A stretch of DNA of 64,000 bases. It comes from Apostichopus japonicus. Its lineage: Eukaryota > Echinodermata > Holothuroidea > Aspidochirotida > Stichopodidae. The stretch is taken from positions 8,075,501 through 8,139,500 of the forward strand of contig NC_092572.1 of assembly GCF_037975245.1 (NCBI RefSeq), read 5' to 3'. This document shows, piece by piece, positions 1 through 11,328 of the stretch. The notes under the pieces are model-generated. The model ran no database searches and was not told where the DNA came from. It saw only the letters and a list, made by a program, of their open reading frames with translations. Every line of letters starts with the position of its first letter. Positions within the stretch are counted from its first letter, which is position 1. The position numbers and the translations under genes were made by a program.

Positions 1-2650
1 AATATTTGATTATTATAGTTATGGAGAGGTTGTGGTTAATGTTAGAGAAAACGGGTACGCATAATCGGTCACTCGTTATATAATATTCTATTTCCCATTC
101 CAAAATACGTTATGTTCATTAAAAATTCATTGTAATAATTTTAAAATTTAAATGATATCAAGAAATTATACATTTTAAAAAACAATGTTATGACGCTTTC
201 ATAAACAGGACATGCTTAAAATGTAATGAACTGCATTTTGCATTTTGACCATATAATCTCGCACAATAACCAAAAGCGGTGAAGGACAATAAACATATTG
301 TTTGAAGAAAAATCAAGAATATGTAGTTTTTAAAAGTTGTAATAGTTTTCAGTGTTTCTAACATACGTTCAGGCGTGCATCGTTTGAAACTTTATTTTTA
401 TAACAGAGAGAGTTAAAACATAGAACAAAAATAAACAGTAATCATGTCGAATGGAATTTGACTTAATCTGTTAGCGACTAAATGCGTTTTAAAAACCGGA
501 ATACATTTTACCTATTTTACCATTTTACCTGAGTCGTGTGAAAATACGTGTTTTAATAACTATTATAATTTAATTTAATCGTTTCCTACCTGAAAATGGT
601 GGTTTAATTTCTTCCTCACTCTTTTTTCTACTATTTTATTAAGTGATATGCATTTACATTTCATACACTTGACAATAATTTAAACGGTGGCGTTATTGCC
701 TGAATACGTTTAGTAAAATTTGGTAATGTATAAATCATTTAGCAAATTTCAATCATTTGAAAACCTTGGATGTTTTAATAATCTTCAAATCATTTGCAAT
801 CTCTTCAAAGACTGCCAAACATGTCGACGCTAAATTATTATGTCATAAACATAAAGAGGTTATAAATGCACAGCTCTAGTCAAAATTAAACAATTATACA
901 TCAACTATGGAGACAATTTTTTTTTTTGATTTTCCATTAATTTGGGGTTTACATACCCATATTCAACATGTCTCAAAAAAAAAATCGAAAACCTACTATA
1001 ACCTATCAACAAACGACCACGAAAATGGACATTTTGGGTAGTCACGTGACATGTACCTCTGGAATGTCTGAAAACAGAGATCGACCCAAAGGAGCATCTG
1101 GTCACCGTGTGACGTCATCTTTGGTATACCGCGAAAATCAAACGCTGAAATAGGTACTGTTTATATACAGGAAGCAAACAATTGTACTGTATTTGATTTC
1201 CAATTTCCAGCGTTTGAAGAGCTATTAGCTTGAAACAAGAACACATGAAGGTAAACAACTAGTTATAAGACAATTTTAAGGAGAAATTTAGTAAAAAAAA
1301 ATTAGTAAAATGGGTTATTTTTTTAAATTTCCACTCAAATGGAGGCATCGTTTACATAGCGGAGCGTCAATAGGTACGTACGGTACAATATACTGTACTG
1401 TTGAACATGCAAGCAGCATACCGATTCCGTAATACAATTGGATCGCAAGATACCGCAAATTAAACAGAAGAAGAGACCTAAAAGATGCCTCATGCGTGAT
1501 ATGTGACGTGAAATGGTTTACGTTACTATCACCGAATTACCAAAAAAAAACACTAAACATAATCGAACTACGAGGAGACGATGGCCATAATCAACCAGGG
1601 TAGCATATACATGACTAAGCTTCAGCTGAACATAGTACTTACTCGTTTTAATATCTTAGAGTACAAACACAGAAAAAGTATCCTGGTAATAAACCAAATT
1701 TAGCAGTGAATATCCAAATCCACGTTTCTCGTTCAATCGTGGGCGAAATACTACCGTGACTTTGCGTAATTCCATAGAGTTAGGTCTAGTTGTAACAGGC
1801 CTTGACCAGTAACATCCCACAATCACAAGATAGTCACTAACGAAATAAAACGTCCGATCGATAATACCGTTTTATTCCACTCATTGGACCATGTAGATGC
1901 CGGACGAAATAATAACAGACAATATGACACATGTTTCACGAACTCAAGATACTGGAATACAACAAATGAAATGGATAAATGCAATGAAATCCTAACATGA
2001 CTATTTACACATGCTGTGAACCAACCCCGGCGGGAGCTGTTACTCACTACATGTACTAACAATGCTATCCTAGACACGGTCTACATGGTCTGCATACGGT
2101 CATCTCAAACAGTAAATAGTATACTGTCAATTACGTGATATAATGCTACATGTAAGGACGTCCAGGGAGTGTTTACGAGGAGACTTGAATGGGTCAATTT
2201 CACATCAGCTATGTCCGCCACAGCTGTCGAAAGTAAGTTCGCAGAATGAGACATTTGCGGCATACACAGAGGCAAGATCATGCATGTAGACTCATGGGCA
2301 TGAGATGCTCCGGGTGCTGAAAAATCTTTTGGCGTGGATCTCTCAAAATTGATCCAAAGTCTACGGCGTTTTACGTCGGTTCCTCTACTCGGAAAGCTAA
2401 AAAAGCTGATTCTTTTGTTGGCTGAGGTATAACTGCAACTCCAACAAAACAGAATTGTGGCATTTCGGGGGAATAAAAGGGAGTAATATCGTTGATGTTT
2501 TGGCAGCTTAAGCAGGGGCGGCGATTTGTTTCAAAAATTGGGGGACATTTGCTTGGGGGCAGGCGCGTAGCAACTACATCCCCCAAATTGTTCGCGAGCT
2601 TCGTGATATTTTGTATGTATACCAAATTCCATAACGGAAGCGGTCCGTCT
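1..2650. other. AT-rich sequence without recognisable gene
   Basis: I see no exon-like reading frame with splice signals, no RNA gene and no clear repeat end here. The signal-peptide exon that the downstream Ig receptor (gene A) must have is expected upstream of 3577, but no candidate with a hydrophobic leader and a phase-1 donor could be recognised. Short open frames look random. Confidence 0.5.
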
Positions 2651-3206
2651 CATGGGCGCAGATCAGTCTTGATAATGGTGGGGACGCGTATCTGTTCTCT
2701 GATACTATCTAAGCGGAGCGCGACCTGCTCGTGTGTAGCGTACAAGATTTTTTTGGGCAAATATACCTCACAGATCGCCGGAAATAACAATTCCCAGACC
2801 CAATAATGTTCCAAAACCTCCTTAAATTGAGATCTCATGACTTAGAAATTTAAGTTGGGAGAAACACATGGGCTTCTGCAGAATAAAAAAAAATCAGGGG
2901 ACAAATGATCCAAGCAGACTTTTGTATACGATGAGTCTGGGTACTCTCCCAGAAAACAATTATAGACTGGCGCAAATGCGATTTCTTTCCAAAATTTAAC
3001 AACTGTGGATAAATGTAATAAAGTGAGATTTGCTGCATGTCATTTGCACAATGCTGGATCAGACTGCGCCAAAGTTCAATATATGAAAATTTGCAATGCA
3101 GCGTTTGGTCAAGACAACTTGGTGGGGTCACGGTATATCATGTCTCCACCACTAAAAAAGTTGGTGGGGACGCGTCCTGCTGTCCCCACCAGGATCTGCG
3201 CCAATG
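2651..3206 (+). mobile_element. hAT-like MITE, copy 1
   Basis: A non-autonomous element of about 556 bp. It begins CATGGGCGCAGATC and ends with the near inverted complement GATCTGCGCCAATG; a GGTGGGGACGCGT block lies just inside both ends. The flanks GTCCGTCT and GCTCGTCT match at 6 of 8 positions, which fits an old 8-bp target duplication. A second full copy lies inverted at 14345-14909 and a truncated copy at 53934-54210. TIRs starting CA.GGGCG with 8-bp duplications are typical of hAT elements, so the assignment is by structure only. No transposase frame is present. Confidence 0.75.
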
Positions 3207-3300
3207 GCTCGTCTAGCTAATTCATTTCGAAAATAAGTAAAAACTACTCTCGGTGGAAGTCTGTGTCTTTTTTGGTGATATTAAGTAACAAAATGTGACA

Positions 3301-3520
3301 CGATTAGACATGCGCGTAGCGAGGAATTTGCCAAGGGAGGGGCGAAGCTTGTAGGCAAACTATCTAAGCGTGGCGCTACTATGGGTTGGCGCGAAGCGTG
3401 AAAGCAAATTTGGGCCGAAAATACCTCCCAGATCACTGGAAATGGCACTTCTGAGGCCTTGTAAGTTGCATCTAAACATTTTCTATTTTGAAATTACTAG
3501 CGATATCATAAAAAATATGT
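3301..3520 (+). repeat. Repeat fragment carrying the shared GCG-rich core
   Basis: About 200 bp ending just before gene A exon 1. It matches the reverse complement of 12140-12345, including the stretch around TACTAGCGATATCATAAAAAATAT. It contains one copy of the core (ATCTAAGCG-GGCGC, GGTTGGCGCG, then CCTCCCAGATCACTGGAAAT) that recurs about eight times in the window. No ends or target duplication were identified. Confidence 0.6.
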
Positions 3521-3576
3521 ATTATAGCCACAAAAAATGGGTGAAAATTCCAATGCTGACGGACATGTGACTACAG

Positions 3577-3852
3577 CAGTGAAAGTTAAGCCGAACGAAA
3601 ACGCTTGCTTGAAATGCCCTATCAGACGCATTCCTGGTAATACAGGGATTAATTGGAAGCACGGAGAAAACCTGATATTTAGAGACTACATACGGCGTCC
3701 AGACGATAAGCACCTCCAGGTATCTAAGAATACCTGCAGTGAACCTTATGAAACACTGCAATTGGTAAACGCTTCGAAATCCGTTAATTATGCAAAATTT
3801 ACGTGTTGGAATAAAAGTGTTCTGGCTGCAACATTTGAAATAGACGTAAAAG
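3577..3852 (+). pseudogene. Gene A exon 1: N-terminal Ig-like domain
   Basis: The acceptor is ACTACAG and the donor AAAAG/GTAGGT; 276 nt, with a phase-1 border at both ends. The translation has the Ig hallmarks: a first cysteine in ACLKCP, a core tryptophan in INWKHGE and a second cysteine in YAKFTCWNKS. Gene B has a homologous exon of exactly the same length at 45694-45969 (VCLKCP, LIWRLG, VRYTCWRK). An ATG at 3537 lies upstream of the acceptor, but the start inside the exon fits the paralogue better. Ligand unknown. Confidence 0.75.
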
Positions 3853-4407
3853 GTAGGTGAATATGCTGATATACCTTGATTATTGAGACCATCGTTACTG
3901 TCAAACTAGAGCTGCACTAATAGCATGATATTGCTGTTCTAACAAGGATTCATAGGTCATGAGTTTGGAATGACCCTGTTACTAAATCACAAATGCAGAT
4001 TAAATATATTAGGCATCATTAAACTATAGTTGATATTACTTTAAGTTAGTATCGTGGTCTCTTGTATTCGTTACTATCTGTGTAAGCAACATCTAGTATT
4101 ACGGTTATCTCATCAAGTAACAATGCTTGAAAGTACTTAATTATTATTATTAATATTATCAATGATAAATGTATTTAAATACATCTAGTAGTTCTTGCCA
4201 TCTAAATACCACTACATATGTCGTGCATTATATGCTACTTTGTTCAAGAATAATCTTACAGTTGAATGTTGTTATGTAAATTTAACAACTTCCGATTAGC
4301 AATACGCGTTTGTTTATTGTTTGTTTACTTTTCATTCTTGAATAAGGAATACCATCCGTGAAGATCGTGCATGATAACCGGTTGATTTCTATTAAACGTT
4401 CAACCAG

Positions 4408-4646
4408 GATCAAATGAAACTTTGCAATGTGATGTCAATGATGCTATCGCACCTTTCAATATTACATGGGCTATAAATGGCACCGTCAACAGAACTAATA
4501 CGGAAGAGGATGACACTCATTTGACATAAAATTTAGGTCTTCACCTGATCGACAGTCCTCTTTTAATCAGGTGACAGGACTCTGGATAAGAAAAGTGTTT
4601 TCAAACATATCGATTATTCCCGTAAATGTGGACAAACATACAACAG
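4408..4646 (+). pseudogene. Gene A exon 2: second Ig-like domain, frameshifted
   Basis: Acceptor AACCAG, donor CAACAG/GTATTT. It starts in phase 1 with GSNETLQCDV, then NITWAING, resembling strands B and C of an Ig domain, with several N-glycosylation sequons (NETL, NITW, NGTV). At 4526 the frame runs into TAA; the frame that joins correctly to exon 3 resumes two bases later. The exon is 239 nt where 240 would keep the phase, so one base is lost (or two gained). The expected second cysteine is not obvious. The gene B equivalent is 46295-46644. Confidence 0.7.
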
Positions 4647-5290
4647 GTATTTCTTTTCTTTTTTTAATTTGGTATTAATTATGTGTTATAATTAGTATTA
4701 ACGTAATGATACACAACTGCAACGCTTTTTCAAAAAGAATTTCGGAAAAATGATGATATCAATAATTACTAAATCAGTTTAAGTTTGAAAAATGAAAAAA
4801 ATAGTCTTGTAAAGTGGATTTTTATCGAATACGATTTAAGTAAACGTAAAGCATGGTAAGAAAAATATGTTCAAGCGTTTCACCATAACTATGTTAAAGA
4901 ATCGAAAAGTATAGACGTTGATCAATATTAAGGTTACAGGTTCGTAGGAATAGATGCAATAACTTGAACAAGAGGTGATGCATACCTGTGTCGAAATTAC
5001 AGTGTTGCAGTGACAAAATGTATGTAGGCATTTAGAGAACTAGATTTTATATGTGAAGTGTTAACAACACATGTATCAATACATTCCTAAAGTCAGAAAT
5101 TCTCTTACAATCCAACCAACTATTGTTTGGAAGGTTGTTGTATTTTCAACAACAAACGTTTAAAGTAAAAATGTGTCATACGTTAATTACACAACTTTCA
5201 CTTTATCTAATTGTCCCTATGTTTGTTTTAAGATAAAAGTTGTGCATAAGTTTGAAATGTATCTAACAAAGCACCTTTACTCTGTTGCAG

Positions 5291-5389
5291 ACGAAAAGGA
5301 TAATGCTTTTATTGCATTGTACATTACAGTACCTGTCCTTTTCCTAGCGTCTATTTTTACAAGTGTCGGTCTTTATCGCAGAATGCAAA
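5291..5389 (+). pseudogene. Gene A exon 3: transmembrane segment
   Basis: Exon of 99 nt between TGTTGCAG and GTAAGT, phase 1 to phase 1. It encodes DEKDN, then a hydrophobic stretch (ALYITVPVLFLASIFTSVG) and the basic stop-transfer sequence LYRRMQ. This places the ectodomain outside and the kinase-like part inside. The gene B exon at 46941-47039 is also 99 nt and aligns through VPILFTISTLTS. This exon has no lesion. Confidence 0.8.
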
Positions 5390-5910
5390 GTAAGTGCCTC
5401 AAGAACGATTATGAGCAAGATAATCGTGGACACGGGAAACTATTCCTTTTATGTTTCTTTTTATGTAAAAACAAGTCGGAAGTACCTTGTTTTTATCTCA
5501 CTTGATTGATATTTATTGAACATGACCACGCAGGAATGGTAAATGCAATGAGTCAGGGTCAGTCATGACAGCTTATGAGCCTACCATCATAATATGCTCT
5601 TTTGTTTGCATTGTTAGAAAGACGGTTTCATAATGATATAGCGTTGATTAGTACAGTTACTTATCCATCTGTCAAGTATTGCAAACTCTATATAGTCTTG
5701 CAGTTGAATAATTTGTGAACGATTCCTCATTCAAGGTTGTTTCATCTACACTGTTCGTAACGCAATATGGCCTGTACCTTATGCAAAGTACTGAAGCCTA
5801 AATGAATTTATCGACATAAACCTAAGAATGACCACCGCAGTCAAGCCCTCTTTCTTTCAAATATATTAATGTGTGAAGCAAATTCTAAACAACGATTTTC
5901 TTTCTAACAG

Positions 5911-6804
5911 GGCACAGCAGGAACTCCCTTAACATTAAGTAAGTAACGTATTCAGTATAACGCAAAGTCCTCTTTTGTTTTCATCGACAATGTAACTATA
6001 GGAGTTACTTATTTTATTCATTCTTTTCTTTTTGAGATCCATAATGACTTCATTCTATAATAAACCATGTAACAATGTTTCAGTTACTTGTAGAATTGTA
6101 ACTTTGGGATTGCACTTGGAATGAATCAATTGAGATCGTGATGTCTCATTTGTTCATACTCTGTAGTAATCTGTAGACTCCGTACTAAAGATGACTTGTA
6201 TTGATTCCGTACTAGCATTTGTATTCAAGTATAGCTTCATGTACTCGTACTTGTCCTGGTGAATTTATACCAGAAATCGTATGCACATTGAAATATAACA
6301 GATAGATACTAGTTCAGATAAAAAATACTCTTACTCGTCTTTAGAGCCTTCTTTTAATACACCTGTAAAAGTAAACTTGGTACATTATTACCTCATAAGT
6401 ACCAGTCACTCGAAAAGTGAACAAAATACCCGAGTGAAAAAACTGGAACTTCCAATATACCTTAGATTCTCTAAGTCGAGATCCAAAACAACACAGCACA
6501 GGGCTCGATGTTTCTACTATTAAATAGAATTATTGTTACCACTGGCTATACATTATAAGTAAAATAATCATGGTGATACTGTACTCAAATCATGTTATCA
6601 TCACCACTGTGTTCTAATGCACACTTCAAATAAGTCACAATTTGATTCCGCGTTTACACCTGTGTTTTAATCTAAAAAGGCCTCCATCAAGACAAACCAA
6701 CACTGACAATGTTGACACCGCTCAGGGTATGACCGACATTCCTGTGTATGATGACGTTAGCGATCATGACGAAAATCCAAACAAAGATTCACCAACAGAC
6801 AACG
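5911..6804 (+). pseudogene. Gene A exons 4-5: juxtamembrane region
   Basis: Exon 4 (5911-5938) is only 28 nt, after TTTCTAACAG and before GTAAGT, and encodes RHSRNSLNI. Exon 5 (6680-6804, 125 nt) follows in phase 2 with PPSRQTNTDN and reaches TDIPVYDDVSDHDENP, an acidic stretch with one tyrosine; the donor is AACG/GTAGTG. Reading through that donor meets a TAA at 6837, so a short secreted or kinase-less form is possible in principle. Gene B keeps the exon-5 equivalent at 48070-48152 (NIPVSEEVQDESPDD). Exon 4 has no recognised counterpart in B. Confidence 0.65.
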
Positions 6805-7204
6805 GTAGTGGTACTATTGACACTATATGCATTATGTAAAAACTTTTGATGAATGAATTAATGTGTTTTATTACTCACATCATTACTAGTTACCTTCAAA
6901 CCACAATCACATCATACAGATACGGATCTATTTTGTGCTCCATCAAATGACATGTTAAAAATAGTGTGAAAAATGAATGTTAAGCAAAATGGCGTCGGGT
7001 CTCATTCATTGATGATATGTTTCTTACAAGATGCAAAAACAATCGGCATTGTTTTATAGTTTATGCAACAAGAGATTAACACCAAACAATTTAGTCTGCA
7101 CTAACAGTCGGCTTCGTTATGGGAATAAAGCATTCCCTCCAAGCATCTCTATTTTTAATATACTTAACAAGTAGGAGAAAGTCGATGTTTACCTTTCTTT
7201 TAAG

Positions 7205-7666
7205 TGAATGCTCAAGATGGCTACCACACTACATTAGCAATTTGCTTGAAAACTAGTCGAATGTTTGAATACTGGAGTGCTACGTACACCAAAGGGGAAA
7301 ACAAAGATGTAAAATGTTTTGCAAAAACATTGTCAGGTAAGAAAATATTCTTTCAGTTTCGACTCATCTAAACTTGAGCTGTATCAACAAAAACAAATTA
7401 GTGTTTGCATACCAATGTTCTGCACAATGAAAAATCATCGCCTAATTAAGTGTACCTGTGACTCTAATGTAAAGCTTTATATTGCAGTGCATAACTTGCT
7501 CGTAAGCTAACAACCAGCCAACGAATACATTTTCTATTGATTTCACTTTCTGAAGGATCAGCTACAATGAACGATGCGAGATCCTTCCAGGAGCTGGCAA
7601 TTGCCTTGAACTCTCTCCGGGCACATTCCAGTATTGTTAAGTTACTTTGCATCTCCGTCGACGAAC
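7205..7666 (+). pseudogene. Gene A exons 6-7: kinase N-lobe
   Basis: Exon 6 (7205-7336, 132 nt) ends with DVKCFAKTLSG; CFAK occupies the place of the VAIK lysine, which is kept. The preceding segment ICLKTSRMFEYWSATY is where a GxGxFG loop should be, and no glycine loop is visible. Exon 7 (7556-7666, 111 nt) gives the alpha-C helix to beta-4 region, with FQELAIALNSLRAHSSIV and VKLLCISVDE, resembling the usual HPNIVKLLG stretch. Both exons are phase 1 at both ends. An exon of the same 111 nt exists in gene B at 49322-49432. Confidence 0.75.
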
Positions 7667-7964
7667 GTAAGTGTCTCTCAAACTCATTCTCTATTCCCCA
7701 ACCAAAAGGTTTGTCATTTGTTTTGTGTAGAGGGGGAAGGAGGGGGGGGCAACCGATTTTTTTAAGGCCATCAAAGGATTTATGTGAAGTACGTGTGCCT
7801 TATATGAATAACTTTGCTGGAAACTCAGATAAAGGGACCAAATACATTCTTGAAAATAAAATGCATTAGACGAAAGGGAAGAAAGTCAAACCGACGCCTG
7901 ACCTTTCCCCCACACTCTTCCGAGCACCAACCAATTGTTTGATATCTTTGCTGATATTTTGCAG

Positions 7965-8176
7965 TACCTTATTCAATCTTTTACGAGCAGTTGGATGGTG
8001 GATCTTTAAGGGATTTCATGATGACACATTACCAAGGTGCAAGGGAGTCCCATGCGGCGTCAACGGGCACTGGTAATGAAGACTTCTTACAAGAAAAGAT
8101 GAAAACGGAGCTGCAAGAACTGATGTATTTTGCATCAAATATAAATAAAGGATTGCGTTTTCTTTCGGGGAAAAAG
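7965..8176 (+). pseudogene. Gene A exon 8: kinase hinge, insert and alpha-E
   Basis: Acceptor TTTTGCAG, donor AAAAAG/GTACAC, 212 nt, phase 1 to phase 0. It contains the hinge PYSIFYEQLDGGSLRDFM, a short hydrophilic kinase insert, and the alpha-E helix LMYFASNINKGLRFLSGKK, which lines up with the receptor tyrosine kinase pattern (FASQIAKGMEYL type). The gene B equivalent, 49604-49794, has a different insert but the same borders. Confidence 0.78.
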
Positions 8177-8235
8177 GTACACCAACTGAACATTTTCCGT
8201 CTGTGTTTATTGTTAACAATTATTTAACGTTTCAG

Positions 8236-8705
8236 GTGCCATCATATTAAGTACTTAAACGTATACACTACATTCTACATATTATATTGGATCATTTGAG
8301 TGTCTACGTTTCTTAGAGTCCCACTTTTCCTGTCAATGTATAACTGCTTGAAGTGCACATCGGTTTCATAACGATAGCAACCCAACAGCTGTACGTATAA
8401 GTCAAAACACTGCTACTTGACCTCACATCATATTTTTATGATATGTAATACTACAAGGGTAAAGATTATGTTATACTAACATATCAACACATAAAGTGAC
8501 GTGGTATAACGTCAATTGTCCCGTGCTTAGATATAGGGAAGTTTTAGAAAATGTTCCCAACACTTTATGAAAGCTTTATTTGAATCATCTTAAGTACTTA
8601 AACGTGTAGACATCTACTCCACTTACGTATATTGGACCATTTGTGTGTCTAGGTGTTTTTAAAGTTTAACTTTTCCTGTCAATTTATTACTTCTTGAAGT
8701 GCAAT
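8236..8705 (+). repeat. Imperfect direct duplication in intron 8 of gene A
   Basis: Two stretches about 345 bp apart (8240-8360 and 8583-8703) share TTAAGTACTTAAACGT, TATATTGGA.CATTTG and TTTTCCTGTCAAT.TAT.ACT in order. They are diverged and non-coding. Confidence 0.55.
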
Positions 8706-8917
8706 AAGAAGTTTCAAAACGTTACTAACTTCACACAATTCCCCTATATCAAAATATCGTTAACATTTTTGTTATATATTGTCGTATGTAATTAATGTCC
8801 TTAGCTGTAACTAAGACACAATTACGTCCTCTTATGATACCGTAGTTGAAGATCATTCTTTTGCTATTCAGTTGCCTAACTAAATATATTTCTTTATCGC
8901 TTTTCATCCTGCCTAAG

Positions 8918-9037
8918 TTCTGTCACCCAGCGTTGTGCCTAAAGAAAGTTCTTCTCTCTAGTATTGGACAGTGCAAGCTCTATGATATCTGTCCTTTGAC
9001 CTCAGCTATGAGAAAGGTTGAAGAACTCATGAAAAAG
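8918..9037 (+). pseudogene. Gene A exon 9: degenerate catalytic loop (HPA)
   Basis: 120 nt, phase 0 at both ends, acceptor CTGCCTAAG and donor AAAAAG/GTAACC. It reads CHPALCLKKVLLSSIGQCK then LYDICPLTSA. Against the active pattern HRDLAARNVLL...DFG, HRD is HPA (no catalytic Asp), the loop Asn is Lys, and DFG is DIC, which keeps only the metal-binding Asp. Gene B has a 120-nt counterpart at 49993-50112 reading DHPAICSRKVFL and YDFN. The shared HPA shows that the catalytic residue was lost before the two genes separated. Confidence 0.8.
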
Positions 9038-9327
9038 GTAACCTAATTCGTAACATGAATGAGGGACATATGACGAAATATTGGAAGTTTAGTGGTTGGA
9101 ACGAGTTCGATGAAATGTAGTAGCTTTCATGTTGTACTAAAGATATGATGTAAATATATGCGAAGTCAGAGAAATGGCCACTGTAAGTGCAAACGATTCC
9201 GTCGTTAAATATTATTCAATATATGATCTCGCCATCCTAAATAACTCATTTTGGCATTTCTATCGAATCCAGGATCCTGTAAGTACCTTTTTTTTATTTC
9301 GTTTAACTGCTTAAGATAACTTTGCAG

Positions 9328-9454
9328 TTTTCCACTTCAACAGGAACGTCCACCATTGCATGGATGCTTCCCGGGACAATTTTCATTCAGGAATATTATC
9401 AAGCTAGCGATGTATGGGGATATGCAGTACTATTATGGGAGTTATTTTCTTTCG
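9328..9454 (+). pseudogene. Gene A exon 10: activation segment end and alpha-F
   Basis: 127 nt, phase 0 to phase 1, acceptor TTTGCAG and donor TTCG/GTAAGA. It encodes IAWMLPGTIFIQEYY followed by ASDVWGYAVLLWELFSFG. The latter is a textbook alpha-F signature (SDVW...LLWE.FS.G) and the strongest single proof of the kinase fold. The APE motif that anchors the activation segment is LPG here, while gene B keeps SPE (WFSPETIF). Confidence 0.82.
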
Positions 9455-9921
9455 GTAAGAACAATAGTCTACGTATTACTATTTCTGATATAGCAATAAA
9501 TGGGGTGGTTCGGATAATCGATTCTTAAGCATTCTCTCTATTGTTCATTTGTAAAAAAATTGTTTGTTTTCAATTTCGTATGTAAGTTATCTAAAATCAT
9601 TGCTTGTTAATATTAACTTGTGTTGGGGAGGCATGCAAGATAAGTTAGATAACCATTACTGTTATGTTAGGCTTTACAGTATTTACAATTCTCCAAATGG
9701 CAGGTAATGCGATAACCACTAACTTGTTGACATTTCCACGAACTCGTATTAGGACAAAGGTCGATGGCAACTAATAACATTAAAGGTATATATTCTCATG
9801 TAGAAGATCACATGTGTTAAAGCATAAAAGACCTACTTTATATTGTCATTCTCAGAATTGAAAGTGAGAAATAGAAACCAATTAATACATATAATGTCTA
9901 ACTTGATTTATTTATCTTAAG

Positions 9922-10018
9922 GTGAAATCCCACTTGCAAGATTTAGCGACTCTGAGATCGAATAGCAAATCAGAGGAGGTTTCATCTTACCACAACCTCT
10001 TTGTTGTCCTGGAGCTGT
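9922..10018 (+). pseudogene. Gene A exon 11: alpha-G region with in-frame TAG
   Basis: 97 nt after TTATCTTAAG, phase 1 in and phase 2 out, donor GCTGT/GTAAGA. It reads GEIPLARFSDSEIE, then TAG at 9963-9965, then QIRGGFILPQPLCCPGAV, matching the kinase C-lobe pattern GEIPY...GGFLPQP..CP. The nonsense codon is one base from CAG. The homologous exon in gene B is also 97 nt once its 7-kb insertion is removed. Confidence 0.75.
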
Positions 10019-10730
10019 GTAAGACATCTACAATTTTCAATTTGAACATTTTGCAAAATTTTCTTCGGCACAACCACTCCCTGCCATTAGTGGAACAAAT
10101 TGAAACTACTTGCAATCTTATACGATCCTCTGACAAGTTATCCATGTCAGATCTGTAAGTTGAGTTTAAACCAAAAAACAAACAAACAGTAAAACGGAAA
10201 GGGTATTTTATCTGGATATAATTCACATCGATATTTATGAGAGGCCCTCCCTTCAACGTTTCCAACGCTCCCCTCCTACAATTCCCCTCCACAAAACCAC
10301 TCCATATCATGATATAATAAAGGAATTCGCTGCAGAGTCAGCGACCCCGAAATCTACAAGGTATAAAATTAAAAAGGAAACTCCATGTACGATGTAAGTA
10401 TATGATGATTATGATTTCTTGACCTTCGGTTACAGACAGTTAGGGCCTTTAAGACTACTAGTCATTAATATTCACGTTCCTGCATAAAACACAGCTTTTA
10501 TAAGATGATGAGTGCTGCCAAAAGACAGCTTTCGGGTAAACACTTGCGAGACTATTAAGTATCCTACCAGCAACTTTTTTCCTCTTTTGAAATTTAATAC
10601 TAATAATTCTCGACGTATGTTAAATTCGAGCGTACAACTTATTAGGAGCAAATTCGAAACCTTTTCATCAACACAATACAGAAACTGATGTTCATGAATT
10701 TCAAAATTTTATTCCACATTTCCTTCACAG

Positions 10731-10833
10731 GTATGGTATTATGCAATCTTCTTGGAGCAACAGAAAAAGGGAGCGACCTAATTTTAGTACAATAGCTACT
10801 AAACTCAAAAATATGGTGAAAAAATTAGAACAG
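10731..10833 (+). pseudogene. Gene A exon 12: kinase C-terminal helices
   Basis: 103 nt, acceptor CTTCACAG, donor GAACAG/GTAAGA, phase 2 to phase 0. It encodes YGIMQSSW, then RERPNFSTIATKL, corresponding to the Y.IM..CW and RP.F signatures at the end of a tyrosine kinase domain. The Cys before Trp is Ser. The gene B counterpart is 58703-58802. Confidence 0.78.
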
Positions 10834-11328
10834 GTAAGAACTGTAGGTTATATTGATACAGCCCTTTATATAGGTATAATTAGTTAACAGGTTTTATATA
10901 TGAACTACTCTGAAGGCTTTTGGCAAGTGTAGTAAGATAATATATGTACCGGGAACACTCGATGTACCAGTGACACTTCCAAAAGAAATGCAGAGATGCT
11001 TATTGCTTTCTTTGGCTCACCAATGACTATTAATAAGAAAGAAGGTTACAATAAGTAACATGTAATACAACTGTGCTATGGAATCAAGCGGCTTGAAATA
11101 AAGTCAACCAGAGATGCTGTTCATTTTGATTGATTTGTGGGAGTCAGGTTACACTTTCGCGGGCCCTTTGTCAATTTGGCTCTGGTTCTCGGAGCATCTG
11201 ACGACGACAGGAGGTTATTTATTATTGGAAATTATGTCTTGTTTCAAAGTAGTAACGTTAACACATACGGTATGCTATATAACAACGTACTTTAAAACTA
11301 CATGCACTTTGGTTGTTTCCATATATAG

